Numbered from the stretch's first letter, positions 51,818 through 62,893 are shown. The stretch is 64,000 nucleotides of DNA from Acidobacteriaceae bacterium (GCA_025355385.1 JANXZS010000083.1:1-64000), one strand, 5' to 3'. A program made the numbers and translations. Notes: a model not told the origin generated them from the sequence alone.

Positions 51818-52969
51818 TTAGCGCAGATTGAATGCCTTCACCGCGATCGCGTTGGGATGATTCCCCGCGGGCAGCATGGTGAAGAGTGAACCTACGATGG
51901 GCACGCCCTTAGGTGAATAGCTGAGGGTGCGAACCACGGATACATCGCCCGAGCGCGCATTGACCGCGAACAGCAGATGGCCTGCAGCGGAGAAGGCGAG
52001 CGCATCCGGGCCGCCACCAACATGCACTGTGTTGATCAGCTTGCCTTCGTCCACACTGTAGACGCCGATTGTGTCGGCGTTGAAATTGCTGATCCACAGG
52101 GTTGTGTTGTCCGCGCTGACAAGACCGCGCGCTGGATGAGCGCCAACGGTATATGCCCCGCCCACTTCGTTCGAGGAAGTAAGAATCTCGGAAATAGTAT
52201 CGCTCTCGAAGTTGGAGGCGAAGACCTCGCCGCCGTCCGGCTTGAGCGCGAGGTCGACCGGCGTCCGGCCCACGTCGAGAAGGGTGAGCAGGCGGTCGCC
52301 TTTCCCTGCATAAATTCCCGTATTACGAGCCAGCGCGATCACCATGACCTGATGACCTGCCGAGCAGGTGATGAAGGCCTTGGATGAATCCGGCAGGATC
52401 GCGATTGTAGTGGCGCCGGGACAGCCCTCAAATACGCGCCGAACCTTGAGGCCGTGAGGATCGACCACGGTTACGCTGTTTCCGCCTCGATTGCTCACTA
52501 CCAGGGAGTTGCCGTCGGGGGAAATGCGAGCCAGGCCTGGAGATTCGCCTGTTCCTATTACAGCGATCTCTCGGCGTGCAGATAAATCAATTACTGAAAC
52601 ATTGTTGGAGCCGGCATTTGCGACATAACCGCGTTCTCCTGACGCATCCACGTCGAGGAAATATGGAGCGCGATGTACCGGGATGGTCGCGGCAACACTA
52701 TTGTTCTCCGCATTGATGACGCTGATGCTGCCGCTGCCGGAATTGACCACGTAGACTTCGTTTCGGCGCGGATTGGCCGCCACTCCAGAAGGTTGCGCAC
52801 CCACCGCAATCAGGCGGTCCTGGCGGAGGTTCACCAGGTCCAGCACAGTAACGGTGGCACTGCCGCCATTGGTGACGTAAGCGTATTCGCGGTAGTTGGC
52901 GGGATACTGTGGAAAGTCGTGGCGCCTGCAACCCGCGATTACGAGGATCATGGGTAGTGCAGGCAGCAC
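51818..52969 (-). CDS. YVTN beta-propeller lipoprotein
   Basis: A 383-aa exported protein made of YVTN/NHL-like beta-propeller blades: YAYVTNGGSATVTVLDLVNL, EVYVVNSGSGSISVINAENN, GYVANAGSNNVSVIDL and FVISCSAGH-like blades follow to the end. The N-terminus MLPALPMILVIAGC ends in a lipobox (VIAGC), so it is probably lipid-anchored. Start is GTG at 52969, or ATG at 52951. It is the last gene of the leftward run after the DAHP synthase gene, 49 bp apart. Binding partner unknown. Confidence 0.85.
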   Translation of the reverse strand: MLPALPMILVIAGCRRHDFPQYPANYREYAYVTNGGSATVTVLDLVNLRQDRLIAVGAQPSGVAANPRRNEVYVVNSGSGSISVINAENNSVAATIPVHRAPYFLDVDASGERGYVANAGSNNVSVIDLSARREIAVIGTGESPGLARISPDGNSLVVSNRGGNSVTVVDPHGLKVRRVFEGCPGATTIAILPDSSKAFITCSAGHQVMVIALARNTGIYAGKGDRLLTLLDVGRTPVDLALKPDGGEVFASNFESDTISEILTSSNEVGGAYTVGAHPARGLVSADNTTLWISNFNADTIGVYSVDEGKLINTVHVGGGPDALAFSAAGHLLFAVNARSGDVSVVRTLSYSPKGVPIVGSLFTMLPAGNHPNAIAVKAFNLR

Positions 52970-53018
52970 ACCGAAGAGGCGGCGAAATACTCCGCGTCTA
53001 GTCGTGGATTGGAGGGCC

Positions 53019-54107
<1,089 letters not shown>

Positions 54108-54221
54108 TTCGTACCATCCTTGAATGCTCAAGTGTACTGGCTGGCTACTCGCCGGGCAATTGGCGGTGCGGATAGAGCCACGCCAGTTGGCGTATTTCTT
54201 CTTCCTATTTCCCCTGGGTCG

Positions 54222-54356
54222 CTACTTCTCTGGATACGCGGGCGTGCGCTGTTCGTCTTTGCGTACAGCAGCCCACTTCATGCCCACCCAGCCGAGGTAT
54301 CCAAGCTGAATGACCCAGGTAATCACATACGCGATCACTAGATGCCGATGAGCCAT
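54222..54356 (-). CDS. ccmD: CcmD-like small membrane protein
   Basis: A 44-aa protein found by reading the strand directly: MAHRHLVIAYVITWVIQLGY then LGWVGMKWAAVRKDEQ and a short tail ending in PEK. One membrane helix is followed by a basic cytoplasmic face, the CcmD layout, and it lies directly after ccmC (10 bases) with GAGGAG before its ATG. CcmD helps release holo-CcmE from the CcmABC complex in System I. Sequence conservation in CcmD is low, so the call rests on position, length and topology. Confidence 0.8.
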   Translation of the reverse strand: MAHRHLVIAYVITWVIQLGYLGWVGMKWAAVRKDEQRTPAYPEK

Positions 54357-54366
54357 GGGATTCTCC

Positions 54367-55083
54367 TCAAAGTGCTACTTCCAGGCTGCTTTCAAGGGCG
54401 CGCAAAGCGGCGTGCTGCTCCACCCGCTGCCTGCGGCGTTCGACTGCGTAGCGGACAACCATGATCAGGATGCCCCACGCGAGCCATGCCAGAACATTCC
54501 ACCACAACGCGGTGGCCATGCTGGGCGCGAGGCCGGAGCCGTCCCCGCCACCAATCACCGGCGCGGGATGCTGCGTGCGCCACCAGCGCGTCGACATATA
54601 CACGATCGGCACATCCACATAGCCGAAGATAGCCAGCACGGCAGCCAACGTCTGCATCTGGGGTCCAGCGGCAAAGCGGCGCAGCAACAGGTAGCTTACG
54701 TATACCAGCCAGAGGACCATGGTCGTTGTCAGGCGGGCATCCCACGTCCACCAGATTCCCCAAACGGGGCGCGCCCACAGGGGACCGGTAATCAGCACCA
54801 CGGTGCAGAAGACCACCCCCACTTCAGCGCTGGCGAGCGCCAGGGCGTCGGCAGCCAGGGCGCGAGAGGGATGGTTCCGCCGGGTAGCCAGATAGATAAT
54901 GGAGCCAACAAAGCTGGCGAAGAAGAAGAGGAACGAGACCATCGCCGAGGGCACGTGGTAGTAGAAGATGCGCTGGACGTCTCCCATGGTCGCTTCGGTG
55001 GGAGCGACATAGATGGCCTGGTAGAAGCCGTAACCAAGCAAACCCAGCGTCAACAGGATCAAGAATCCGCGTAGCAGCTTCAT
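54367..55083 (-). CDS. ccmC: Haem exporter protein CcmC
   Basis: A 238-aa membrane protein that delivers haem to CcmE in System I cytochrome c maturation. It has six hydrophobic segments and the family's tryptophan-rich motif WGIWWTWDARLTT near residue 120. His residues flank this motif (YYHVPSAM before it and the later RWWRTQHPAP), as expected for haem binding. The ATG at 55083 has GGGGAT before it; upstream in-frame starts lack an RBS. Between it and ccmB lies a 12-bp-stem inverted repeat; ccmD follows. Confidence 0.95.
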   Translation of the reverse strand: MKLLRGFLILLTLGLLGYGFYQAIYVAPTEATMGDVQRIFYYHVPSAMVSFLFFFASFVGSIIYLATRRNHPSRALAADALALASAEVGVVFCTVVLITGPLWARPVWGIWWTWDARLTTTMVLWLVYVSYLLLRRFAAGPQMQTLAAVLAIFGYVDVPIVYMSTRWWRTQHPAPVIGGGDGSGLAPSMATALWWNVLAWLAWGILIMVVRYAVERRRQRVEQHAALRALESSLEVAL

Positions 55084-55125
55084 GCGCTTATCCCCATGCA
55101 AGAAGTCTACCGCCCTCGGCGTGTC

Positions 55126-55155
55126 TGTTGTATGCGATTTCACTCGCATACAACA
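55126..55155. promoter_or_regulatory. Perfect 12-bp inverted repeat between ccmB and ccmC
   Basis: TGTTGTATGCGA and TCGCATACAACA pair exactly around TTTCAC. There is no T-run on either strand, so it is not a classical terminator. It could set the amount of ccmC relative to ccmAB by RNA processing, or be an operator. Seen directly; role inferred. Confidence 0.6.
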
Positions 55156-55216
55156 CAAATCGAGCCACGGTTGGATGACACGGACACGAACATATTGCGC
55201 GTGCCGGGGGTTGGAG

Positions 55217-55903
55217 CTACTCCGCGTGCAGAATGGTCTCAAAAAGCAACAGGCAGATGGTGGTAAAGATCACGTCGTATCCGGCCAACATTTTGATCCA
55301 CAGATCCGGGTCCGACTCTCCGGTGAGGATGGCAGTGGAGGCCTGGACCATGGCCAGCATGGCAGGGATAAAAATAGGGAACAGGATGAGCGGCAACAGC
55401 AATTCGCGGTTGCGAGTGCGGATGGAGAGCGCCGCGAAGAACGTTCCGTTTACCACCAGCGCCCAGGTGCCGAGCGGGAGTACGAGGGCGAGGAGCCATC
55501 CCTGACCCAGGGCGCGCAGGTTGTAGAACATGATGAACAATGGAGCGAGCAGCAACTGCACTACGCTCACGAACAGGAAGTTAGCGATCACCTTGCCGAG
55601 GAAGAGCGAAGCTGCCGGGGCGGGAGTCATGCGCTGCGCGTCCAACACCTGGTGCCGTAGTTCGCGGGCCCAGGCTTGATTCAGCGCCGTGACCGATGCA
55701 AACAGTGTCGCCACACAGAGGATGCCACCAGCGATCTGTCGCGAAACGGAGATGGTTGGATCGAAGGCCAGGCTGAAGAGAACCACCACCAGCAGGGCGA
55801 AGAACAGCATGGAATTGATGGCATCCTTCGACCTCCACTCGATGCGCAGGTCTTTTGCCAGATGTGTCCATAGGTAGGTCGATTTCAGAGAAGGCCGCTT
55901 CAA
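55217..55903 (-). CDS. ccmB: Haem exporter membrane subunit CcmB
   Basis: A 228-aa integral membrane protein, permease partner of CcmA. Family blocks are HLAKDLRIEWRSKDAINSML at the start, SVTALNQAWARELRHQVLDA in the first loop, and PLILFPIFIPAMLAMVQAST near residue 180. About six membrane segments. Its ATG overlaps the end of the ybaK gene by 4 bases, so ccmA, ybaK and ccmB are one unit. A 133-bp gap with a strong hairpin leads to ccmC. Confidence 0.94.
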   Translation of the reverse strand: MKRPSLKSTYLWTHLAKDLRIEWRSKDAINSMLFFALLVVVLFSLAFDPTISVSRQIAGGILCVATLFASVTALNQAWARELRHQVLDAQRMTPAPAASLFLGKVIANFLFVSVVQLLLAPLFIMFYNLRALGQGWLLALVLPLGTWALVVNGTFFAALSIRTRNRELLLPLILFPIFIPAMLAMVQASTAILTGESDPDLWIKMLAGYDVIFTTICLLLFETILHAE

Positions 55904-56382
55904 TCGGACGCCCCTTCTTTGGTGAGCGCTGCCAGGGTCGCGCCTGCCGCGCGGAGGTAATCGGCGGGCGCAAGTAGCAGTTGGGTGCCGCGCACTCCAG
56001 CCGAGACGGCAATCGTATCAAACAACTCAATCGTCTCATCGACGAAGACGGGATAAGCCTTCTTCGCGCCGAAGACGGTGACGCCGCCGCGGATATACCC
56101 GGTCAGGTGTTGCACATCTTTTAGTGGGACCATTTCGGTCTTGCGCGCTCCGGCTGCCTTGGCGAGCTTTTTCAGGTCGAGTTCGGCATCTCCGGGAATG
56201 ACGGCGAAGAAGTGGGCGCCAGCGCCGGAAGCGGTCAGGAGCGTTTTGAAGACCCGCTCCGGCGGAAGGCCGACTTTTCTGGCGACGGCAATGGCTGAGA
56301 GATCGTCGGGGTCGACCTCATAATCGCGAAGCTCATACGGGATGTGCATCGACTCAAGCAGGCGGGCTGCGTTGGTCTTCAC
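55900..56382 (-). CDS. ybaK: Cys-tRNA(Pro)/Ala-type deacylase, YbaK/EbsC family
   Basis: A 160-aa trans-editing enzyme hydrolysing mischarged Cys-tRNA(Pro). Seen: MKTNAARLLESMHIPYELRD, RVFKTLLTASG with the catalytic Lys, then FFAVIPGDAELDLKKLAKA, TGYIRGGVTVFGAKKAYPVF and a C-terminal RGTQLLLAPADYLRAAGATL. Length and blocks are typical. It overlaps both ccmA (4 bases) and ccmB (4 bases), so it is a housekeeping gene embedded in a cytochrome maturation operon. A functional link (both use Cys chemistry) is not evident from sequence. Confidence 0.93.
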   Translation of the reverse strand: MKTNAARLLESMHIPYELRDYEVDPDDLSAIAVARKVGLPPERVFKTLLTASGAGAHFFAVIPGDAELDLKKLAKAAGARKTEMVPLKDVQHLTGYIRGGVTVFGAKKAYPVFVDETIELFDTIAVSAGVRGTQLLLAPADYLRAAGATLAALTKEGASD

Positions 56383-57059
56383 TGCTGCTCCTTCGCCATC
56401 AGCCGGGGGCCCGCTACGGTGGAGACTAGGCGGCCAGCCTCGAGGGTGAGAAAGTAGTCGGCGAGCGGCTCTGCGAGTTCGCGCTGGTGGGTTGTCAGAA
56501 GGATGGTTCGTCGCTCGCCGCGAAACTGTCCTAGCAGGGAAATCATCTGCCGTGCGCTGCCCATGTCCATGTTGGAAAAGGGCTCGTCGAGCAACAGTAG
56601 CTCCGGCTGTGAGATCAGTACGCGGGCGAGGGAAGTACGTTGACGCATCCCCTGTGAGTATTGGCCAACGGGCCGCTCCAATGCGGGGTCGAGTCCTACG
56701 GAGCGCAGAGCGTCTGCCGGATCCAGACAGCGCTGTTCACGGTACAGGTGTGCAAAGTAGGCAAGGTTTTCGCTGGCCGACAATTCGTCGTAGAGCATGG
56801 CAGCATGGCTCATATAGCCGATGCGGCCTCGCTGCGACTGCGGTGTATCGCCGGCACCCGGCCCTGAAAATACGAAGACTTTGCCGTAGCTGGGCTGGAG
56901 CAGGCCGGCGAGGATGCGCAGAAGGGTGGACTTGCCGGCTCCGTTTTCGCCCAGGAGAACGTAGCAGCGGCCGGTCTCAAACTCGGTCGAGATCTGGCGC
57001 AGTGCGGCGAATGTGCCGAAGAGTCGGGAGACATTCTCCAGACGAGCGATGGATGGCAT
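56379..57059 (-). CDS. ccmA: Haem exporter ATP-binding subunit CcmA
   Basis: A 226-aa ABC ATPase. Walker A is GENGAGKSTLLRIL near residue 38, the signature is YSQGMRQRTSLARVL near residue 133, Walker B is LLLLDEPFSN, and the switch His is in ILLTTHQRELAEPLA. The short size and the neighbours CcmB and CcmC fit CcmA, which drives release of holo-CcmE. It overlaps ybaK by 4 bases and lies 180 bp past ccmE. Confidence 0.94.
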   Translation of the reverse strand: MPSIARLENVSRLFGTFAALRQISTEFETGRCYVLLGENGAGKSTLLRILAGLLQPSYGKVFVFSGPGAGDTPQSQRGRIGYMSHAAMLYDELSASENLAYFAHLYREQRCLDPADALRSVGLDPALERPVGQYSQGMRQRTSLARVLISQPELLLLDEPFSNMDMGSARQMISLLGQFRGERRTILLTTHQRELAEPLADYFLTLEAGRLVSTVAGPRLMAKEQQ

Positions 57060-57239
57060 TTCTGCGAGTATACGGAGAAGATGGCGGACCGCGAAACGTG
57101 GTTTAGAGGCGACGCCTGGTAGAGGCTAGAGCCTTGGCGTCCCAGGTGGATCCGAGGGAGTCGAGGCCGGTCTGGCTTCCTGGCAAAAAAAACAGCGAAA
57201 TTTCCTGTACTCCCTCACGACATATAAAGAGGGGTTGCC

Positions 57240-57695
57240 TTACATTGTCGCGGTTCCGGACGACGCAGGAGCGGTGGATTGCATACCTGGTTTCGCGCCG
57301 GGTGCGGGGGCGTATTTTGACGCACACTTGGCCTGTAGCTGGGTGGCATGAAACACGCCATCGCGGCCGTAAGTGCCCACGGCGAGCGCCTGTGCGTTGT
57401 CCTTGAATGTGTCCGGAGGCGGCTCGACGCCTTTGTAGGAGACGCGAACGGTCTTGTCGTTTTCAAGCAGAACAAAGGTCGCGTTAGTGCCGCTGCGTTC
57501 GATCGAGCCTGGAGCCACATTCCCGGCGACGCGTAAGTGGCGTGTGTACGCCTTGTCACCAAGCCCCTGAAGCTCCTGGATGGTGACGTAATAGCTCTTG
57601 TTGGCCTGAACGCCGGTCACTGCCAAATAGCTGATCGTCGCCAGGATGACGACGACTGCGGCAGCGATGCGAATGCCGTGTGCCTTGTTTTGCAT
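57240..57695 (-). CDS. ccmE: CcmE haem chaperone, CxxxY type
   Basis: A 151-aa periplasmic protein with one N-terminal anchor (IRIAAAVVVILATISYLAV) and the OB-like CcmE fold (TIQELQGLGDKAYTRHLRVA, then NATFVLLENDKTVRVSYKGV and AVGTYGRDGVFHATQLQAKC). In E. coli CcmE haem binds a His within H-x3-Y; here it reads AKCASKYAP, that is C-x3-Y. The CxxxY form is known from Desulfovibrio and archaea. The tail is Pro/Ala/Ser-rich. I chose the ATG at 57695 over an earlier ATG at 57752; RBS weak (GGTGAG). First full gene of the ccm run. Confidence 0.92.
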   Translation of the reverse strand: MQNKAHGIRIAAAVVVILATISYLAVTGVQANKSYYVTIQELQGLGDKAYTRHLRVAGNVAPGSIERSGTNATFVLLENDKTVRVSYKGVEPPPDTFKDNAQALAVGTYGRDGVFHATQLQAKCASKYAPAPGAKPGMQSTAPASSGTATM

Positions 57696-57773
57696 AGAAG
57701 AACTCACCAACTCCAGTTTATGGAGTTGGCGCCTTGCGGTCAAGGATAGCATTGCAAAGGCATAAAGGGACCC

Positions 57774-57860
57774 TTAGTTTGTCGGGTCATGGGTTACTGC
57801 GTAGGCCGCCGGGCAGACCACCATTGCGAGAAAAGCCAAGACACACAGAAAATAATGCAT
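57774..57860 (-). CDS. 28-codon signal-peptide-like microprotein
   Basis: MHYFLCVLAFLAMVVCPAAY followed by AVTHDPTN and TAA. The ATG has a perfect GGAGG 6 bases upstream. The sequence is a hydrophobic core with a plausible cleavage site (AYA). It lies 79 bp before the ccmE start on the same strand. It could be a leader peptide, a membrane microprotein, or a chance ORF; the strong RBS is the main argument for translation. Confidence 0.5.
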   Translation of the reverse strand: MHYFLCVLAFLAMVVCPAAYAVTHDPTN

Positions 57861-59694
<1,834 letters not shown>

Positions 59695-59746
59695 GCGGAG
59701 CAGAAGCGCTAGGCACGCCCTCACCTCTACCCGCCGAAATGATAGA

Positions 59747-59775
59747 AACGCTCCCGGAAGGGGGCGTTCTGTTTT
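59747..59775 (+). terminator. Terminator after thiC
   Basis: AACGCTCCC-GGAA-GGGGGCGTT (nine pairs including one G-T) followed by CTGTTTT, 53 bp past the thiC stop. Confidence 0.75.
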
Positions 59776-59854
59776 GGCGGAAAGGAAGATGTTTGGAAGG
59801 GAACCAGATGGGTTGGCGAGCGAGGAGCGTCATCGCTGCGCTTCAACTGCTGCA

Positions 59855-59880
59855 ATTGCCCCCGCTTCCGCGAGGGCAAT
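59855..59880 (-). terminator. Hairpin after the bacilliredoxin gene
   Basis: Read leftward, ATTGCCCTCGC-GGAA-GCGGGGGCAAT forms an 11-bp stem with one mismatch, 11 bp past the stop. The T-tract is weak, so termination is probable but not certain. Confidence 0.5.
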
Positions 59881-59890
59881 CTTGCAGCTG

Positions 59891-60316
59891 CTATGCGGTG
59901 GTCTTGGCGCAGAATTCGTTGAAGGCTCTGGCCAGTTCCTCGGCAATCGCCGGTGCGGTGCTGACTTCTATCGAGGAACGCTGCATCAGGTATACAAGCT
60001 TTCCGTCGCGCAGGAGGGCAATCGCCGGGGAAGTGGGCGGGTTGCCATCGAAATAGGAGCGTGCACGTTCAGTTGCATCGCGATCCTGGCCGGCGAAGAC
60101 CGCGATCGACTGATCTGGAACCACGGCGTTTTGCAATGCGAGGCGGACGCCGGGGCGCATCTTGCCTGCAGCGCAGCCACAGATTGAGTTGACAACGAGC
60201 ATCGTCGTGCCCGGTTGCGCGAGCGCTTTGTCCACGTCTAGGGCCGTGCGCGCCTCCTTAATCCCGGCGCGAGTCAGTTCCTCGCGCATTGGAATCAACA
60301 TTATTTCTGGATACAT
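59891..60316 (-). CDS. Bacilliredoxin (BrxA/BrxB, YphP/YqiW family)
   Basis: A 141-aa thioredoxin-fold protein; Bacillus BrxA/BrxB remove bacillithiol from mixed disulfides. Seen: MYPEIMLIPMREELTRAGI, the active site VVNSICGCAAGKMRPG with the CGC motif near residue 46, and TSPAIALLRDGKLVYLMQRS. GGAGGAGAAACAA precedes the ATG. Acidobacteria are among taxa reported to make bacillithiol; no bsh gene is visible here. Divergent from murB. Confidence 0.93.
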   Translation of the reverse strand: MYPEIMLIPMREELTRAGIKEARTALDVDKALAQPGTTMLVVNSICGCAAGKMRPGVRLALQNAVVPDQSIAVFAGQDRDATERARSYFDGNPPTSPAIALLRDGKLVYLMQRSSIEVSTAPAIAEELARAFNEFCAKTTA

Positions 60317-60406
60317 TTGTTTCTCCTCCGGCTTAAAGCTATCAACCTATTCCTATTGTAAGACGCATCGGCTTCCCCGGGGACGCAAGGTGTACGCTTC
60401 TACAAA

Positions 60407-61432
60407 ATGCAATTGAGTGAACATGTAACGTTAGCCCCCTATACCACCTTCGGCATTGGTGGCCCGGCGCGATGGTTTGGAGAGGCGGCTACAGAATCGG
60501 ACATTCTGGCAGGCGTGGCCTTCGCACAAGAGCGTGGTCTGCCCCTGTTTGTGATGGGCGGCGGCAGCAATCTGCTGGTCTCTGACGCCGGCTTTCCTGG
60601 CCTTGTGCTCCGTATCGGACTGAAAGGCATTGAGAGGCACGAGGAGGGTATCTTCGCGGTCGCTGCTGGAGAAGACTGGGACTGCTTCGTCTCCGAAACA
60701 GTCGCGGGAGAGTATGCCGGTCTTGAGTGTCTGGCCGGAATTCCCGGCAGCGTGGGTGGCACTCCGGTGCAGAACGTGGGAGCCTACGGGCAAGAGGTTT
60801 CACAGACTATCGTAGGGGTCCGAGCACTTGATCTCCACTCGGGAGCGTTCGTCGACCTCCCGGCCTCGACTTGCGGATTTGCCTACCGACGCAGTATTTT
60901 CAACGGAGCGGAGCGCGGCCGATACATTGTGAGCAGAGTAATGTACAAGCTCAGAAGATACTTAGAACCATTGATTTCCTATTCAGACCTGAAGCGATAC
61001 TTTCAAGATTGGGCATCGCTTCCCACCCTCACAGATGTAGCCGTGGCGGTGCGGGAGATTCGCCGAAGCAAGGGCATGCTTTTGGTCGACGGCGATCCGG
61101 ATTGCGCCAGTGCTGGGAGTTTCTTCAAAAACCCCGTCGTGCCCGATGCGGTCCTGGCTAGGGTGGCAGCGCACAGTCAGGGGCCTGTTCCGCGCTATGA
61201 CGCAGGGCCGGGCCTAAATAAGATTCCGGCGGCCTGGCTGCTGGAACACGCGGGCTTTTCCAAGGGTTACGCTCGCGCTCGGGCCGGGATCTCCAGCCGA
61301 CATACACTCGCGCTCATCAACCGAGGGGGCGCCAGTGCAGCCGAGGTGCTCGCGCTCCGAGATGAGATCGTGGACAGAGTTCAGTCACGGTACGGGATTC
61401 GCCTCGAGCCTGAGCCAGTATTCGTCGGCTAG
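60407..61432 (+). CDS. murB: UDP-N-acetylenolpyruvoylglucosamine reductase
   Basis: Reduces UDP-GlcNAc-enolpyruvate to UDP-MurNAc with FAD and NADPH, the second step of peptidoglycan precursor synthesis. The 341-aa protein is of the long type I kind: FGIGGPARWF, GGGSNLLVSDAGFPGLVLRI, LAGIPGSVGGTPVQNVGAYG, FAYRRSIF with the catalytic Arg, DCASAGSFFKNPVV with the catalytic Ser, and EPEPVFVG with the catalytic Glu at the end. It stands alone rather than in a division/cell-wall cluster. Confidence 0.96.
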   Translation: MQLSEHVTLAPYTTFGIGGPARWFGEAATESDILAGVAFAQERGLPLFVMGGGSNLLVSDAGFPGLVLRIGLKGIERHEEGIFAVAAGEDWDCFVSETVAGEYAGLECLAGIPGSVGGTPVQNVGAYGQEVSQTIVGVRALDLHSGAFVDLPASTCGFAYRRSIFNGAERGRYIVSRVMYKLRRYLEPLISYSDLKRYFQDWASLPTLTDVAVAVREIRRSKGMLLVDGDPDCASAGSFFKNPVVPDAVLARVAAHSQGPVPRYDAGPGLNKIPAAWLLEHAGFSKGYARARAGISSRHTLALINRGGASAAEVLALRDEIVDRVQSRYGIRLEPEPVFVG

Positions 61433-61494
61433 AAAGAAGGCAAAGTAAAACTTCAAGAATACGTCATAAAATATAAAAAATTTTCGTGTTAAGT

Positions 61495-62241
61495 CTATGT
61501 ACTAGCTCGCAGGTGACGTAGTAGACTTGCGCGCTCCTCGACCAGCACTTCGTCAGCAGGACCTTGGGCTACTACCTGTCCCTCCCGCATTACAATGACT
61601 TCGGCAGCCGTTTGAAAGGCCTCAGCCAAGTCATGCGAGACATAGAACGCCGGAATCTTTCGCTCCTGGAGCCATCCAGCAAGCCGGGGCAAAATGCGCT
61701 CTTTCGACATTGCATCCAGCGCGGAGAAGGGCTCATCCAGCAGAACCATTCCGGGCTCCGGCGCCAAGGCTCGGGCGAGTGCTACGCGCTGTTGCTCTCC
61801 GCCAGATAGTTGGGCAGGTCTGCGGTTGGCTAACGAATCCGCGTGCAGGAGATGGAGCATCGCTTCGATCCGTCGATGGCGCTCAACGAGTGGTAGTTTG
61901 CGGAGGCCGAAAGCCACATTTTCAGCGACATCCATGTGCTGAAAGAGTGCTGGCTGCTGTGTCACAAAGCCAATACTACGCAGGCCCGGCGGCACGAAGA
62001 CGCCCTGCGCAGTATCGACCAGGGTGCGGTCGCGGAAGCTGACGGAACCGCGATCCGGTCTCAGTAGACCTGCGAGCAGTCGCAGAACGCTGGTCTTGCC
62101 AGCTCCGGAAGGCCCGAAGAGGACCGTCCAAGGTGCCCAGAGACTGAAATTGGCGTTGAGCGAAAAACTGCCAAGACGGCTCTCCAGCCGTGTAGTCAAA
62201 AAGGGCTGATGCCCATTCGCAATCTTGCTCTGGTCAGACAT
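61495..62241 (-). CDS. modC: Molybdate ABC transporter ATP-binding protein ModC (no Mop domain)
   Basis: A 248-aa ABC ATPase. Walker A is FGPSGAGKTSVLRLL, the signature is LSGGEQQRVALARAL, Walker B is MVLLDEPFSALD, and the switch is YVSHDLAEAF. Typical ModC is about 350 aa with a C-terminal molybdate-binding Mop/TOBE domain, which is absent here. It overlaps modB by 8 bases. Just downstream lies a short AT-rich stretch (61440-61494) before the convergent murB. Confidence 0.9.
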   Translation of the reverse strand: MSDQSKIANGHQPFLTTRLESRLGSFSLNANFSLWAPWTVLFGPSGAGKTSVLRLLAGLLRPDRGSVSFRDRTLVDTAQGVFVPPGLRSIGFVTQQPALFQHMDVAENVAFGLRKLPLVERHRRIEAMLHLLHADSLANRRPAQLSGGEQQRVALARALAPEPGMVLLDEPFSALDAMSKERILPRLAGWLQERKIPAFYVSHDLAEAFQTAAEVIVMREGQVVAQGPADEVLVEERASLLRHLRAST

Positions 62242-62893
62242 TGGTGGCCCCGGGCCGCCAATAAAGCAGCAACAACGCAGCGAAAGAGAAGGCTAGGAGC
62301 ACGAGTGCGGTGCGATTGGCCTGTGCGTAGGCGAACTCCTGAACCTGATCGAAGATCGAAATTGACAAGGTGCGCGTGGACCCGGGTATGTCTCCGCCTA
62401 TCATCAACACCACTCCGAACTCACCGACCGTGTGGGTGAAAGCCAGAACCGCGGAGGCCAGCACCGAGCGGCGCGCCAGCGGAAGCAGGATATGCAGCAA
62501 AAGTCGGATCGGGCCCGCTCCCAACAGCACCGCCGCGTCGAGGACCGCGTGATCGATGGCGGCAAAGCCGGACGTCATAGGTTGCAAGGCGAAGGGAAGA
62601 CTGTAGAGGACCGAGCCTATGACCAATCCTGTAAAGGAGAAAGTGAGTTGGTGTCCGGACAACGCTTCATAACTGCGTCCAAAGGCGGTGCGTGGCCCCA
62701 GTAGCACCAGCAGGTAGAAACCGAGAACGGTTGGCGGCAGTAGGAGAGGCAGGCCAGCGAGCGCTTCAATCATGGGCTTCCATCGCGCACGGCTCAACAG
62801 GAGCCAGCAGGCCAGCGGAGTGGCGACGACAAGAAGAACGAGGGTGGTGATTGTGGCGAGCTTCAACGTGAGCCAAAGGGCTTGAAAATCCAT
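62234..62893 (-). CDS. modB: Molybdate ABC transporter permease ModB
   Basis: A 219-aa inner-membrane permease with about five or six hydrophobic segments. The EAA loop that contacts ModC is DAAVLLGAGPIRLLLHILLP, and the following FTHTVGEFGVVLMIGGDIPG is typical of ModB/CysT-type permeases. It starts 4 bases after the modA stop and overlaps modC by 8 bases, so the three are one operon. Confidence 0.95.
   Translation of the reverse strand: MDFQALWLTLKLATITTLVLLVVATPLACWLLLSRARWKPMIEALAGLPLLLPPTVLGFYLLVLLGPRTAFGRSYEALSGHQLTFSFTGLVIGSVLYSLPFALQPMTSGFAAIDHAVLDAAVLLGAGPIRLLLHILLPLARRSVLASAVLAFTHTVGEFGVVLMIGGDIPGSTRTLSISIFDQVQEFAYAQANRTALVLLAFSFAALLLLYWRPGATNV

Noticed and set aside
59699-59708. 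GAGCAGAAGC match to the repeat terminus after thiC.
   Set aside because: Only 10 bases, with no second end or internal match.
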